From contig JAUILN010000012.1 in NCBI GenBank assembly GCA_030432695.1, positions 62,001 through 126,000 of the forward strand: 64,000 bases of DNA, in the 5' to 3' direction. A program made the position numbers and the translations under genes. This document shows, piece after piece, positions 10,252 to 18,642 of the stretch (positions within the stretch are counted from its first letter, which is position 1; each line of letters begins with the position of its first letter). The notes beneath the pieces were generated by a model. That model had not been told where the DNA came from. It did not search any database and was given only the letters and a program-made list of their open reading frames with translations. Source of the stretch: a bacterium (GTDB taxonomy: Bacteria; Planctomycetota; UBA1135; UBA2386).

Positions 10252-13174
10252 AATGCATCGGCCGCGGGTCCAGGCTCCGCGCCGGCCGCAGCGAATGGAA
10301 GGTGGGGCGATCGCCCTCGTTGGCCGAGCGCCGGGCGAAGGCGCTGGCCAAGGCCCAGGGAATGATGACGCCGCTGGTGCGGAGCGTGCGGGATCGGTTC
10401 GCGACCAGCGCACCGCGCAGCCCATCGCCGGGCCGCGGACTGCGCTCGTCCAGCGCGAAGAACCGGTCGAGCACCCATTCGCTCGCATTGCCCCAGGTGT
10501 CGTAGAGCCCGAACGCATTGGCACTGAACGAGCCCACCGGCGCCAGGAAGCCGAAGCCGTCCTCCCAGGGCGCGCGGTAGTCGAACATCCGCGAGCCGGC
10601 GACCGGCGTGACGTCGAAGGCATTGCCGGCCGTCGCGTCGGAGACGTTCGCAAACCCCTCCAGCGCGTGCTTGTCGCCGTGGTACGGGAAGCCGGTCGTC
10701 GAGCCCGCACGGCAGGCGTACTCCCATTGGGCCTCGGTGCTGATTTCGAGGTCCAATCGTCGGCAATAGGAGCGCGCCTCGGCCCAGGTGACCCGATCGA
10801 CCGGGACCCGCGGACTGACCGGCTGGCCATCCACCCCGGGATCGAGCCCCGCGCGGCGCTCGCTCACGTTCTCCAGACCGGCGTGCTCCCACTGCGCCTG
10901 CGTCACCTCGAACTTCGAGAGCAGGAACGGGGCGAGTTCCACCTCGGCGGTGGGCACCTCGTAGGCACCGGCCTCGCGCGGCTGCAGCTCGAAGCTGGTC
11001 CCCATGGTGAAGGTCGCGCCCGGCACCAGGACCATGACCAATCCGAAGGGCTCGTCGGCTTCGAGCACGACCTCGCCAGGACCACCCGGCTCGCCCTCCC
11101 ATTGCGGGCACGGGCCCGAGGCCACCACCCAGAATTCCCACAGCCCGGAGTCCAGGTCGACGCCGAGCGGCACGAGTCCAGGGATCGGCAGCAGGTCGAG
11201 GCCGCGGTAGACGCCGTCCTCTGCGGCGACCTCGGTGCGGCACCGCTCCCAGAGACCGGCGTCGGCCCCCTCCAGCCGCGCGCCGAGATCGACCGCGAAG
11301 TCGCGCCGCGCCGCCACCGCGTCGAACAGCTCGCCGGCGTCTCCCGACTCCAGCACCGCGAGGGCCTCGACCGCGCGCTCCAGCTCGTGCAGCCGCTGGT
11401 CGAGGAGCGGGTCGGGATGGAGCAGCCGTCGCTGCGCGGCGACCGCGGCGAGCAGCTCCTGCTCGCGGTCCTCGTTGGCCGCCGCCAGCGCCTCGCGGGC
11501 GATCTCGGCCGAGCGCCGCATCACCTGCCACCGTCCGTTCCGATTCTGCAGCTCGATCTCGTCGGCCGGAGTGCGCCGGGCCATGCGCAGCAGCTCCTGG
11601 GCCCGCTCGAGATACGGCGCGGCATCGGCGTCGGTCCGCGCGGCGAGCGCCGGTGCGTCTCGACGCACGTTGCGCAGCTCGGCCAGTTCGGCACGCGGCC
11701 CGTGCTCGAGCCGGGCGGCGTCGACCTCCTCGGCCTCGGTCTCGTCCGGGACGGCCTCCTGCCGCAACCGCGCCAGCTCCGCGCGGTACGCCGGCAGACG
11801 ATCCGTCAGCTCGCGCGCCGCGGCGAGCCACTCCTCGAAGACCGCGACGCGGGCCGGCACCGCCGGCGTGTCGTCGAGCAGGCGCCGCGCCGTGGTCGCC
11901 AGCTCACTCGCCGCGCGCCGGTCGTCGACCCGCAGCCGCGAGGCCAGCGAACGCTCGGCGGCGACCGCGTACCAGGCCGACACCAGGGTCGCCGCGAGCA
12001 GGGTGAGTGTGACCACCGCGAGCGACGCGGCCAGCGTGCGGTGCCGCGACGTCCACAGCAGCGTGCGGGTCCAGGTCGAGATCGGCCGGGCCTCGACCGG
12101 GCGCTGCTCCAGCACGCGGCGCAGGTCGTCGGCCAGCAGCTCGGCACTCGCATAGCGACCGCCCAGGTCCTTGCGCAACGCGGTGTCGAGCACCAACGCC
12201 AGCTCGCGCCCGACCCACGGCGCGACCGACTGGATCGGCCGGTGTGGCGCGCCGAGGATCGAGCGCTCCAGATCGCGAACCGACTGGGCCACGAATGGCT
12301 GCTCGCCGAGGGCCAACGCCTCGTAGAGCGACACGCCGAGCGCCCAGACATCGGTGCGCGCGTCGGGTCGCTGACGGCCGGAAGCGAACTGCTCGGGTGC
12401 GGCGTAGGCCGGCGTGCCCGGGGTCGCGCCGGTGCGCGTCAACGCCAGGTCGTCGTCTTCGAGACTCCGCGCGATGCCGAAGTCGAGGATCACCGGTTCG
12501 CCGCTCGCGTCCAGCAGGATGTTGGCCGGCTTGAGGTCGCGGTGCAGCACGTTGGCCCGGTGCGCGAAGTGCATCGCGCGGGCGAGCTTCTCGAAGGTCT
12601 CCACGAGTTCGCGGACCGCCGCCTGCCGCGCCGCCGCATCGAACCCCGGCCAGGCCGCGCGCAATTCGCGGATGTGCCGATCGAGCGAGCGACCCTCGAC
12701 GTACTGCATCGCAAGCGCCGGACGACCGCGGTGCTCGAACACGTCGTGGATCCGGCAGATGTGCGGGTGGTCGAGCTTGCTGGCCAACCGCGCCTCGGTC
12801 GCGAAGCGCGCCAGCGCCTCCACCGACAGCCCCATCTCTTCGGTCAGCACCTTCAGCGCGACGTCGCGATGCAAGGCCTCGTCGACGCAGTGGTAGACGA
12901 TGCCCTGGCCACCCCGACCCAGCAGACCCACGACCCGGAACCGACCGAAGCGCTCCGGCAGGTCGAAGCGGCCCGAGTCGTCGACCGAGGACGCCGACCG
13001 CGGCTCGGTCAGCGCGAAGACCGCCCGATACTGCGCGGCGACGGTCTCCTCATGGCCCGGGAACGCCGCACGGTAGTCGTCGAGCGAGCGCTCGATGCCT
13101 TGCGACCGGTCCGCGAACAGGCGCTCCAGGATCCGCTGGACCAGGAGAGGATCGGGGCTCGGCTCTTCACCCAT
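10250..13174 (-). CDS. Receptor Ser/Thr kinase fused to FGE-sulfatase (SUMF1-like) domain
   Basis: The product has 974 residues from the ATG at 13174 (MGEEPSPDP). The kinase domain spans about 75-355 with GRGGQG loop (86-91), K108, HRDLKPAN (211-218), DFG (231-233) and an intact APE-like segment (YAAPEQ). A transmembrane helix lies at about 380-402. Charged helical coiled coil follows, then a C-terminal FGE/SUMF1-like domain (about 735-974) containing FTMGTS, FEVTQAQWE, PVDRVTWAEA, ISTEAQWEYACRAG and GLYDTWGNASEWV. The usual C-terminal CRSAxR active-site cysteine region is replaced by SAFARRSANEGDR, so this FGE domain probably binds ligand rather than making formylglycine. It is divergent from the ECF sigma gene with only 86 bases between starts, which suggests shared control. 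Confidence 0.92.
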   Translation of the reverse strand: MGEEPSPDPLLVQRILERLFADRSQGIERSLDDYRAAFPGHEETVAAQYRAVFALTEPRSASSVDDSGRFDLPERFGRFRVVGLLGRGGQGIVYHCVDEALHRDVALKVLTEEMGLSVEALARFATEARLASKLDHPHICRIHDVFEHRGRPALAMQYVEGRSLDRHIRELRAAWPGFDAAARQAAVRELVETFEKLARAMHFAHRANVLHRDLKPANILLDASGEPVILDFGIARSLEDDDLALTRTGATPGTPAYAAPEQFASGRQRPDARTDVWALGVSLYEALALGEQPFVAQSVRDLERSILGAPHRPIQSVAPWVGRELALVLDTALRKDLGGRYASAELLADDLRRVLEQRPVEARPISTWTRTLLWTSRHRTLAASLAVVTLTLLAATLVSAWYAVAAERSLASRLRVDDRRAASELATTARRLLDDTPAVPARVAVFEEWLAAARELTDRLPAYRAELARLRQEAVPDETEAEEVDAARLEHGPRAELAELRNVRRDAPALAARTDADAAPYLERAQELLRMARRTPADEIELQNRNGRWQVMRRSAEIAREALAAANEDREQELLAAVAAQRRLLHPDPLLDQRLHELERAVEALAVLESGDAGELFDAVAARRDFAVDLGARLEGADAGLWERCRTEVAAEDGVYRGLDLLPIPGLVPLGVDLDSGLWEFWVVASGPCPQWEGEPGGPGEVVLEADEPFGLVMVLVPGATFTMGTSFELQPREAGAYEVPTAEVELAPFLLSKFEVTQAQWEHAGLENVSERRAGLDPGVDGQPVSPRVPVDRVTWAEARSYCRRLDLEISTEAQWEYACRAGSTTGFPYHGDKHALEGFANVSDATAGNAFDVTPVAGSRMFDYRAPWEDGFGFLAPVGSFSANAFGLYDTWGNASEWVLDRFFALDERSPRPGDGLRGALVANRSRTLRTSGVIIPWALASAFARRSANEGDRPTFHSLRPARSLDPRPMH

Positions 13175-13260
13175 GGGCCGCACGGTAGTGCGTCGACGGG
13201 ACCACGACCAACCGCCGACTCCACTTGTCGGTCGCACCGGGCACCGATAGTGTCGCCGCC

Positions 13261-13959
13261 ATGGTTCGAGCGGGCGAGGAAGACGACGACGACGACCGCC
13301 CGAGGCGCCCCGGCCGCACCTCGCTTGCGCTCCGCTCCGGCCTGGCCGGCGATCGCCAGGCGATGGACCTCGCCGCCGAAGAGCTGCAGGCGGCGATGCT
13401 CACCGCGGCGCGGAGCTGCCTGCGACCGGAGGTGCGCGACTCCATCGATCCGCTCGACATCGTCCACGAGGTCTGGAGCCGCTGTCTGCCGCAGTTGCCG
13501 CGGCTCGCCCCGAAGGGCGGTCGACTGACTCCGGTGGTGGTGAGCTATCTGTGCAAGTCGATCCGCCACGAGGCCTTCGCAGCGCTGCGCGGTGCGGCAC
13601 GGCAGGCCGGCGCCGGCCGCCTCGCCACCGACGTGCTCCGCGACGGCCCGGCCGACGACGGGCGGCCCGGCGAGCTGACGCGGCTGGTCCAGGGCGAACG
13701 CCAGTCCGCGATGCTCGCGGCGATCGAGGAGCTGCCGGAGCGGGACCGCGACCTGCTCAGCCTCCGCTACTTCGAGCAGCTCCCCGACGAGTCGATCGCC
13801 GAGCACCTGGGCATCTCGCGGAGCAACGTCCGCCAGCGCGCCCGGCGGATCCTGCAGCGGCTGCGCGAGCGACTGCCGGGCGCGCTGTTCGACGAGCTCG
13901 ACGACCTCGACGAGGAGCAGCCCGGCGCCGCCGAGCGGCTCGCCGACGGGTCCGCCTGA
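13261..13959 (+). CDS. ECF-type RNA polymerase sigma factor
   Basis: The product has 232 residues from the ATG at 13261; an in-frame GTG at 13225 would add 12 residues. After a short acidic N-terminus, region 2 reads PLDIVHEVWSRCL and YLCKSIRHEAFAALR, and region 4 has the helix-turn-helix segment LLSLRYFEQLPDESIAEHLGISRSNVRQRARRIL (its key part is ESIAEHLGIS then SNVRQRARR). It should direct RNA polymerase to a small regulon. There is no anti-sigma factor gene next to it. The divergent receptor kinase-FGE gene is the obvious partner, as in many bacteria where ECF factors pair with Ser/Thr kinases. Its own promoter target is not identified. Confidence 0.88.
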   Translation: MVRAGEEDDDDDRPRRPGRTSLALRSGLAGDRQAMDLAAEELQAAMLTAARSCLRPEVRDSIDPLDIVHEVWSRCLPQLPRLAPKGGRLTPVVVSYLCKSIRHEAFAALRGAARQAGAGRLATDVLRDGPADDGRPGELTRLVQGERQSAMLAAIEELPERDRDLLSLRYFEQLPDESIAEHLGISRSNVRQRARRILQRLRERLPGALFDELDDLDEEQPGAAERLADGSA

Positions 13960-14041
13960 TCAGCCCGGCCCGCCGCGCGCCGCCATCGCCACCGAGATTC
14001 CAGACCGGGAGTGTCACAGCCGGCGCCGCCCAGCCTCTGGC

Positions 14042-14065
14042 CTGGCACGAAGCCTTTCGTGCCAG
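14042..14065. repeat. Perfect 10-bp inverted repeat just upstream of a start codon (REP-like)
   Basis: Arms CTGGCACGAA (14042-14051) and TTCGTGCCAG (14056-14065) are perfectly complementary around a GCCT loop. The hairpin ends 5 bases before the ATG at 14071, so in mRNA it would cover the ribosome entry site. It contains TGGCAC/GTGCCA, the same core seen in the palindromes near 55.6 and 61.7 kb. It could be a translational control hairpin, a terminator for the sigma gene, or a REP element. Confidence 0.75.
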
Positions 14066-14070
14066 TCACC

Positions 14071-15354
14071 ATGAAGCACTCCAAGACCCTGTGGGCCGCC
14101 GGCGCGGCCCTGTTCCTGTCCCTCCCCCTCTCCGCCCAGCAGTTCCTGCGCCCCGGCGACTTCTACGTCGGCGCCAACATCCGCATCGGCTACCTGACCG
14201 CGAACGGTCAGGTGTCGCGCGACTTCCTGCCGGGGAACGTCAATGCGTCCCGCATGCTGTGGGACCCGAGCCAGCCGGACTCGTTCATCAACTCGCAGGT
14301 CGACACCTCGTCGTCCAGCAACAACGGGCTGTTGGTGCGGCGCGTGTTCACCGGACCGGAGTCGTTCATCACCCAGGTGATCTCCGGCCCTGGACCGTTC
14401 GACGGGATCGACGACATGCGCTGGGACCAGAACGGCCGCGACGTGGTGGTGCTCGACTTCAGCAATCGCCTGTGGCGGATCGACACGATCGACGGCTCGG
14501 TCCGCACGGTGGTCAACGGCGCCGCGCCATGGAACGACCCCGGTGGCATGGCGGTGGATCCGCGCAGCGGCGACATCTACGTCACCGACAGTCGTGGCGA
14601 CCTGTTCCGGGTCGCGAGCGGCACCGGCGGCGTGAGCTTCCTGCGCAGCGGCGTGCCCAACGGCGAGCTGCTGATCGACCCGAACCAGAACAAGCTCTAC
14701 TACGCGAACTCCAGCCGCTTCGGACGCCTCGACCTCGGCAACCCCAACCTGCCGAACGAGGACTGGTTCGGCACCACCACCACGCCGATCTGGGTCTCCG
14801 ACATCCGCAACATCGACTTCGACCAGAACGGCGACTTCGTGTTCCTGCGCGCGGGCGCGTTGATCTACCGCCTGCCCAACACCGGCACGGTGCCACCCGG
14901 CGGAGCGATCCCGACGTTCGTCGGCTCGATCACCTTCTCGTCGAACTCCTCTGCGGTGAGCCCCCAGGGCCTCGCCGTGGTGGGCAGCACCACCGAGCCC
15001 TACCGCCTCACCGTCGAGTCGGTCGGCGTGCTCGGCGCGTTCATCGAACTGGAGAACGCACCGCGCGGCTTCGGCTTCGGCTACCTGTTGCCGTCCCGCG
15101 CCACCGTCCTGCCGCTCGACACCGGACCGGTGTTCGGCCTGTTCCCCGACACGCTGACGCTGTCGGTGCTCGGCACCACACCTTCGCCCGGCTCGCTGTT
15201 TGCCCACGTCGGCGCGCTGCCGCCCCCGATCCGCCTGCCGAACCTCGCGATGGTGGCGTTCTTCGGCGAGACCTGGGACTTCGTCGGCGTGGCCCACGGT
15301 CTCGACGGCCGCTACCTCGGCCGCACCAACGCGGTGCGCGTCACCTGGAACTGA
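14071..15354 (+). CDS. Secreted NHL-like beta-propeller protein with shared C-terminal surface domain
   Basis: The product has 427 residues. A signal peptide (MKHSKTLWAAGAALFLSLPLSAQ) fixes the ATG at 14071. The middle contains repeated strands with DDMRWDQNGRDVVVLDFSN, GMAVDPRSGDIYVTDS and IDPNQNKLYYANS, typical of NHL/SMP-30-like propellers that present a ligand- or polymer-binding face. The last 100 residues (GLFPDTLTLSVLG, LPNLAMVAFFGETWDF, RTNAVRVTWN) resemble the ends of the FG-GAP protein at 33.6-35.2 kb and the HAF-like protein at 46.4-47.9 kb, which suggests a common surface or export domain. No catalytic motif is visible. It lies downstream of the ECF sigma gene and may be part of its regulon. 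Confidence 0.75.
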   Translation: MKHSKTLWAAGAALFLSLPLSAQQFLRPGDFYVGANIRIGYLTANGQVSRDFLPGNVNASRMLWDPSQPDSFINSQVDTSSSSNNGLLVRRVFTGPESFITQVISGPGPFDGIDDMRWDQNGRDVVVLDFSNRLWRIDTIDGSVRTVVNGAAPWNDPGGMAVDPRSGDIYVTDSRGDLFRVASGTGGVSFLRSGVPNGELLIDPNQNKLYYANSSRFGRLDLGNPNLPNEDWFGTTTTPIWVSDIRNIDFDQNGDFVFLRAGALIYRLPNTGTVPPGGAIPTFVGSITFSSNSSAVSPQGLAVVGSTTEPYRLTVESVGVLGAFIELENAPRGFGFGYLLPSRATVLPLDTGPVFGLFPDTLTLSVLGTTPSPGSLFAHVGALPPPIRLPNLAMVAFFGETWDFVGVAHGLDGRYLGRTNAVRVTWN

Positions 15355-15366
15355 GCGACCGGGTCC

Positions 15367-15394
15367 GGCAGCCCACGCGGAGGCGTGGCCTGCC
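15367..15394. terminator. Hairpin between convergent genes
   Basis: GGCAG (15367-15371) and CCACGC (15373-15378) pair with GCGTGG (15383-15388) and CTGCC (15390-15394), with one C-C mismatch and a 4-base loop. It sits between the propeller gene stop and the PilZ gene stop, where a bidirectional terminator is expected. Confidence 0.6.
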
Positions 15395-15405
15395 GATCGC
15401 GGCGA

Positions 15406-16395
15406 TCAGATGCGGAACGGACACGGCAGCAACGTGACCTGCACCTCGCCGTCGTCGTCGCGCGGCAGCGAGTCCAGCACCACGAAGCGCACCGACGGCA
15501 GGTCCGGGCCGAGCATCTCGCCCAGCCAGCCGAGCAGCACCCGCGAGCCGACCGCGCGGGTGCGGATCGACAGGTCGACCATCTCGGCGAGCCAGGTGGC
15601 GGCTTCGCAGTGTGCGTCGAGCTCCACGCCGAGCAGGCCGTCGGCGGTCTGGCGGGCCACCACCACGCGCAGCGGGTGGTCGGCGCCACCGTAGATCCGC
15701 AGCTCGACCGCCAGGCTCTGGCCGACGAGGTCGGGGCCTTGGTAGCCCATCAGGCCGAGTCCGCTGGCCGAGACGTCGCGGGTGCGCAGGCTGATCTTGC
15801 GGCCACCGGGCAGCGTGACCGCGCAGGGCAGGTCGATCGCGACCCGTGTGCGTCGCCCGATGTTGCGACCCGGCGCGGGGGCATCGGCCGCCGACTCCGC
15901 ATCGTGCACCGACACGCCGGCATCGGCGAAGTCCTGGATCAGCCGGTAGATCGCCTCCCGCTCGTTCCAGTTGGCGCCGAACGCCATGCCGACCTCGCGA
16001 CCGCGGGTCCACGCGACCTCGCCGAGCCAACCCTCCAGACCGCCACCGAGGGCCGGCGACTCGACCACCGCCTGCACGCGCGCCCCCACCGGCGGTGGCA
16101 CGTCGGCAGTCTTCAAGCGCAGGCCGTCGAACGACACGTCGCACAACGAACCGGCGAACTCATCGCCGTCCTCGGTCACCAGCGTGCAGAGTCCCGCCGC
16201 CGGCACCCGCAGCGAGGTCGGCTCGGGCACCACCCAGGCGACGACCTGGCCGTGGCCCGGCCGGTCGGGATCGGCCTGCAGTGCGCAGTGCGCATCGAGC
16301 AGGCACGGGTGCTGGAGCAGGATCCGGCGCACCTCGTCGAGGTCGGGCTGCTGGATCGCTTCGGGCGCGTCGACTCTCGGATCGGATCCCGTCAT
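15406..16395 (-). CDS. PilZ-domain protein (probably two PilZ-like domains)
   Basis: The product has 329 residues. The C-terminal half has a recognisable c-di-GMP-binding PilZ pattern: RRTRVAI near residue 188 supplies the RxxxR-type arginines and RDVSASGLGLMG near 215 supplies the DxSxxG motif. The N-terminal half has the same strand order (LCDVSFDGLRLK, then GREVGMAFG) but lacks the paired arginines, so it may be a degenerate domain. No signal peptide or membrane segment is present. The protein is probably a cytoplasmic c-di-GMP receptor controlling envelope or motility output. Its promoter region (16396-16610) contains a TCCGGA-A-TCCGGA palindrome at about 16471-16483. Confidence 0.75.
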   Translation of the reverse strand: MTGSDPRVDAPEAIQQPDLDEVRRILLQHPCLLDAHCALQADPDRPGHGQVVAWVVPEPTSLRVPAAGLCTLVTEDGDEFAGSLCDVSFDGLRLKTADVPPPVGARVQAVVESPALGGGLEGWLGEVAWTRGREVGMAFGANWNEREAIYRLIQDFADAGVSVHDAESAADAPAPGRNIGRRTRVAIDLPCAVTLPGGRKISLRTRDVSASGLGLMGYQGPDLVGQSLAVELRIYGGADHPLRVVVARQTADGLLGVELDAHCEAATWLAEMVDLSIRTRAVGSRVLLGWLGEMLGPDLPSVRFVVLDSLPRDDDGEVQVTLLPCPFRI

Positions 16396-16610
16396 GGTCA
16401 GGCTCGCTGGTGTTCCCCTGCCTGACTATCGGCATCCGGACGGAGCGACGTTCAACCTGGTCCGGAATCCGGAACATCCCGTAGACCGTGCGGACGGTCG
16501 GGCGTCGTCGCCAGGACGGTCCGGTCGCGAGGCGCACCTCGGGGCGGACCCGATCCGGGACTGTCGCGGCGGCGGACGCCTGGCCGCGGAGGATCGCCCC
16601 GAAGGGCGGA

Positions 16611-17783
16611 TCAGTTCACCCGCTCGCCGACCTTGATCTGCATCTTTTTCTGCTCGCCGCCGCGCACGACCACCACCTCGACGGTGCTGCCCACGGTCAG
16701 CGAACTCAGCGCGTCGACGTACATCCGCACGTCGTCCACCGGCAGGCCGTCGACCTCGATGAGCACATCGCCCTCCTGCAGACCGGCAGCCTCGGCCGGG
16801 CCGTCGGGGCGCAGCGAGCCGACCAGCACACCCGTCACCCCGGCTTCGTAGTCGGGCATGAAGCCGAGCGCAGGGCGGCCGGGGTTCGCGCCCTCGGCCG
16901 CGCGGATCGGTGCGGGGCCCGCGTCGTCCTCGGCCGGTGCGGCAGCGGCCTTGGCCTTCTTGAAGGTCGGCTGCGCGGGCACCACCATCACGTACTCGCC
17001 AGCGCCCTTGGCGAGCAGCGTCGACGCCGCCTCCATCGTGATCACGCCGATGTCGAGACCGGGCTCCCGATCGAGCACCTTGGCGGCGGTGCCGAGCCTG
17101 TTCTCGACGTGGAACTTGCCGACCACGTGGACGATCAGCGGCTTGGGCTCCAGCGCCGCGCGCCAGCGGTCGACGATCGCCTCGGCCATCGTGTCGTCCC
17201 ACGCGCACTGCGCGCGGTAGAACGTGTCGAGGGTCTGTTCGTCGAAGCCGGCGTGACCCTCCATCGCCTTCAGGAAGGCTTCGCGGTAGGGCCCGTCCGG
17301 CGCGCTCACCTGCCGCGGCGCGAACGGCGAGTCCTTGATCGCGTCGTAGCCGCCGTCGCGGAGCTGCTTGCGCAGTTCGGCCGGCAGGTTGGCGGCGATC
17401 ACCGGGTAGCCGTTGTCCTTGCAGAAGTTGACCAGCGGCCGGTAGCGGTCCAGGTAGGAGTCGCCGAGCTTCGCCTGGTCGATGAACTCCTGCTCGGTGA
17501 TGTCGCCCTCCAGATAGGAGTCGACCGCCTGCTGCTGGTCGCGCTCCAGCATCTCCATCGACAGGATCAGGTCCGGACGTCGGTCGTGGAGCAGGCGGAG
17601 GAACTGCAACTGCTGCAGGTGGCCGACCGCATTGCCGTGCTCTTCGCCGAAGAACACCACGTCGCGCTTCGACATCTCGTCGGCGAGGTCTTCGAGGGAG
17701 GGACCGCCGGTGCCGAACTTCGAGGTCGACGCGCAGGCGGCCAGCAGGGACGACAGGAGGACAGGACCCAGGGCGCGCTTCAT
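16611..17783 (-). CDS. ChaN-family lipoprotein fused to a C-terminal PDZ domain
   Basis: The product has 390 residues. The N-terminus is a lipoprotein signal with lipobox LLAACAS (Cys near residue 17). Residues 35-265 match the ChaN heme-binding fold: DVVFFGEEHGNAVGHLQQL, MEMLERDQQQAVDSYL, ANLPAELRK and HVVGKFHVENRLG. A linker rich in Ala and Pro follows, then a PDZ domain at about 300-385 (GVLVGSLRPDGPAEAAGLQEGD, VLIEVDGLPV). ChaN proteins bind heme at the outer membrane and are linked to iron uptake. The PDZ extension suggests docking to another envelope protein. It is divergent from exonuclease III with 47 bases between starts. Confidence 0.87.
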   Translation of the reverse strand: MKRALGPVLLSSLLAACASTSKFGTGGPSLEDLADEMSKRDVVFFGEEHGNAVGHLQQLQFLRLLHDRRPDLILSMEMLERDQQQAVDSYLEGDITEQEFIDQAKLGDSYLDRYRPLVNFCKDNGYPVIAANLPAELRKQLRDGGYDAIKDSPFAPRQVSAPDGPYREAFLKAMEGHAGFDEQTLDTFYRAQCAWDDTMAEAIVDRWRAALEPKPLIVHVVGKFHVENRLGTAAKVLDREPGLDIGVITMEAASTLLAKGAGEYVMVVPAQPTFKKAKAAAAPAEDDAGPAPIRAAEGANPGRPALGFMPDYEAGVTGVLVGSLRPDGPAEAAGLQEGDVLIEVDGLPVDDVRMYVDALSSLTVGSTVEVVVVRGGEQKKMQIKVGERVN

Positions 17784-17830
17784 CCGCGCGACGGTAGGAC
17801 CGGAGCCCTCCCCGCGCCAGAATCGCCCCG

Positions 17831-18601
17831 ATGCGCATCGCCACCTGGAACGTCAATTCGGTGCGGGCCCGCCTCCCCCGGTTGGTGCCCTGGCTCGAGG
17901 AGCACCAGCCCGACGTGGTCTGCCTGCAGGAGACCAAGGTCGTCGACGACCTGTTCCCCCGCGAGTACCTGGAGGACCAGGGCTACAACTGCGAGGTCTT
18001 CGGCCAGAAGACCTACAACGGCGTGGCGATCCTGGCCCGCCACGGCATGGAGGCGGTGGTCCGGGGCTTCCCCGACGACGACGAGGACGCCCAGAAGCGG
18101 GTGATCGGCTGCCAGGTCGAGGACTGGCTGGTGCTGAACCTCTACGTCCCCAACGGCTCGGAGGTCGGCAGCGACAAGTACCGCTTCAAGCTCGACTGGC
18201 TGGCCCGGCTGCGCCGCTTCCTCGACGAGCACTACGACCCGTCCGACAAGCTGGTCGTCACCGGCGACTTCAACATCACCTTCGACGACCGCGACGTGCA
18301 CGACCCCGAGAAGTGGCGCGAGAAGGTCCACTGCTCGACCCCCGAGCGCGAGGCCCTCGCCGAGGTGATGGCCTTCGGCCTGCACGACGCGCTGCGCAAG
18401 CACCACGACGAGGCCGGCATCTACACCTGGTGGGACATGCGCGGCGGCGCGTTCCCCAAGGACCAGGGCCTGCGCATCGACCACTTCCTGGTCAGCGCAC
18501 CGGCCCTCGGGTCCTGCACCGCGGTGGACATCGACCGCGAGGCGCGCAAGGGCAAGGGACCGAGCGACCACGCGCCGGTGGTGGCGACGTTCGAGGGGTG
18601 A
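17831..18601 (+). CDS. xth: Exodeoxyribonuclease III (AP endonuclease)
   Basis: The product has 256 residues, the usual length for this family. It has MRIATWNVNSVRARL at the start, LQETKV with the metal-binding Glu, YNGVAIL, VTGDFNI, the YTWWDMR motif, LRIDHFLVS and the final SDHAPV. It should cleave DNA at abasic sites and trim 3' ends during base-excision repair in the cytoplasm. All catalytic motifs are intact. It stands alone among unrelated envelope genes and appears to be transcribed just ahead of the M28 peptidase (41-base gap). Confidence 0.97.
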   Translation: MRIATWNVNSVRARLPRLVPWLEEHQPDVVCLQETKVVDDLFPREYLEDQGYNCEVFGQKTYNGVAILARHGMEAVVRGFPDDDEDAQKRVIGCQVEDWLVLNLYVPNGSEVGSDKYRFKLDWLARLRRFLDEHYDPSDKLVVTGDFNITFDDRDVHDPEKWREKVHCSTPEREALAEVMAFGLHDALRKHHDEAGIYTWWDMRGGAFPKDQGLRIDHFLVSAPALGSCTAVDIDREARKGKGPSDHAPVVATFEG

Positions 18602-18642
18602 GCAGGTCGGCAGCCGCGGCCGGTTCGTGGCAAGGTAGAGGC

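Noticed and set aside
14042..14065. A sigma-54 -24/-12 promoter, because TGGCACG occurs
   Set aside because: No GC doublet follows at the required 10-base spacing in either orientation. The sequence is better explained as a perfect hairpin.
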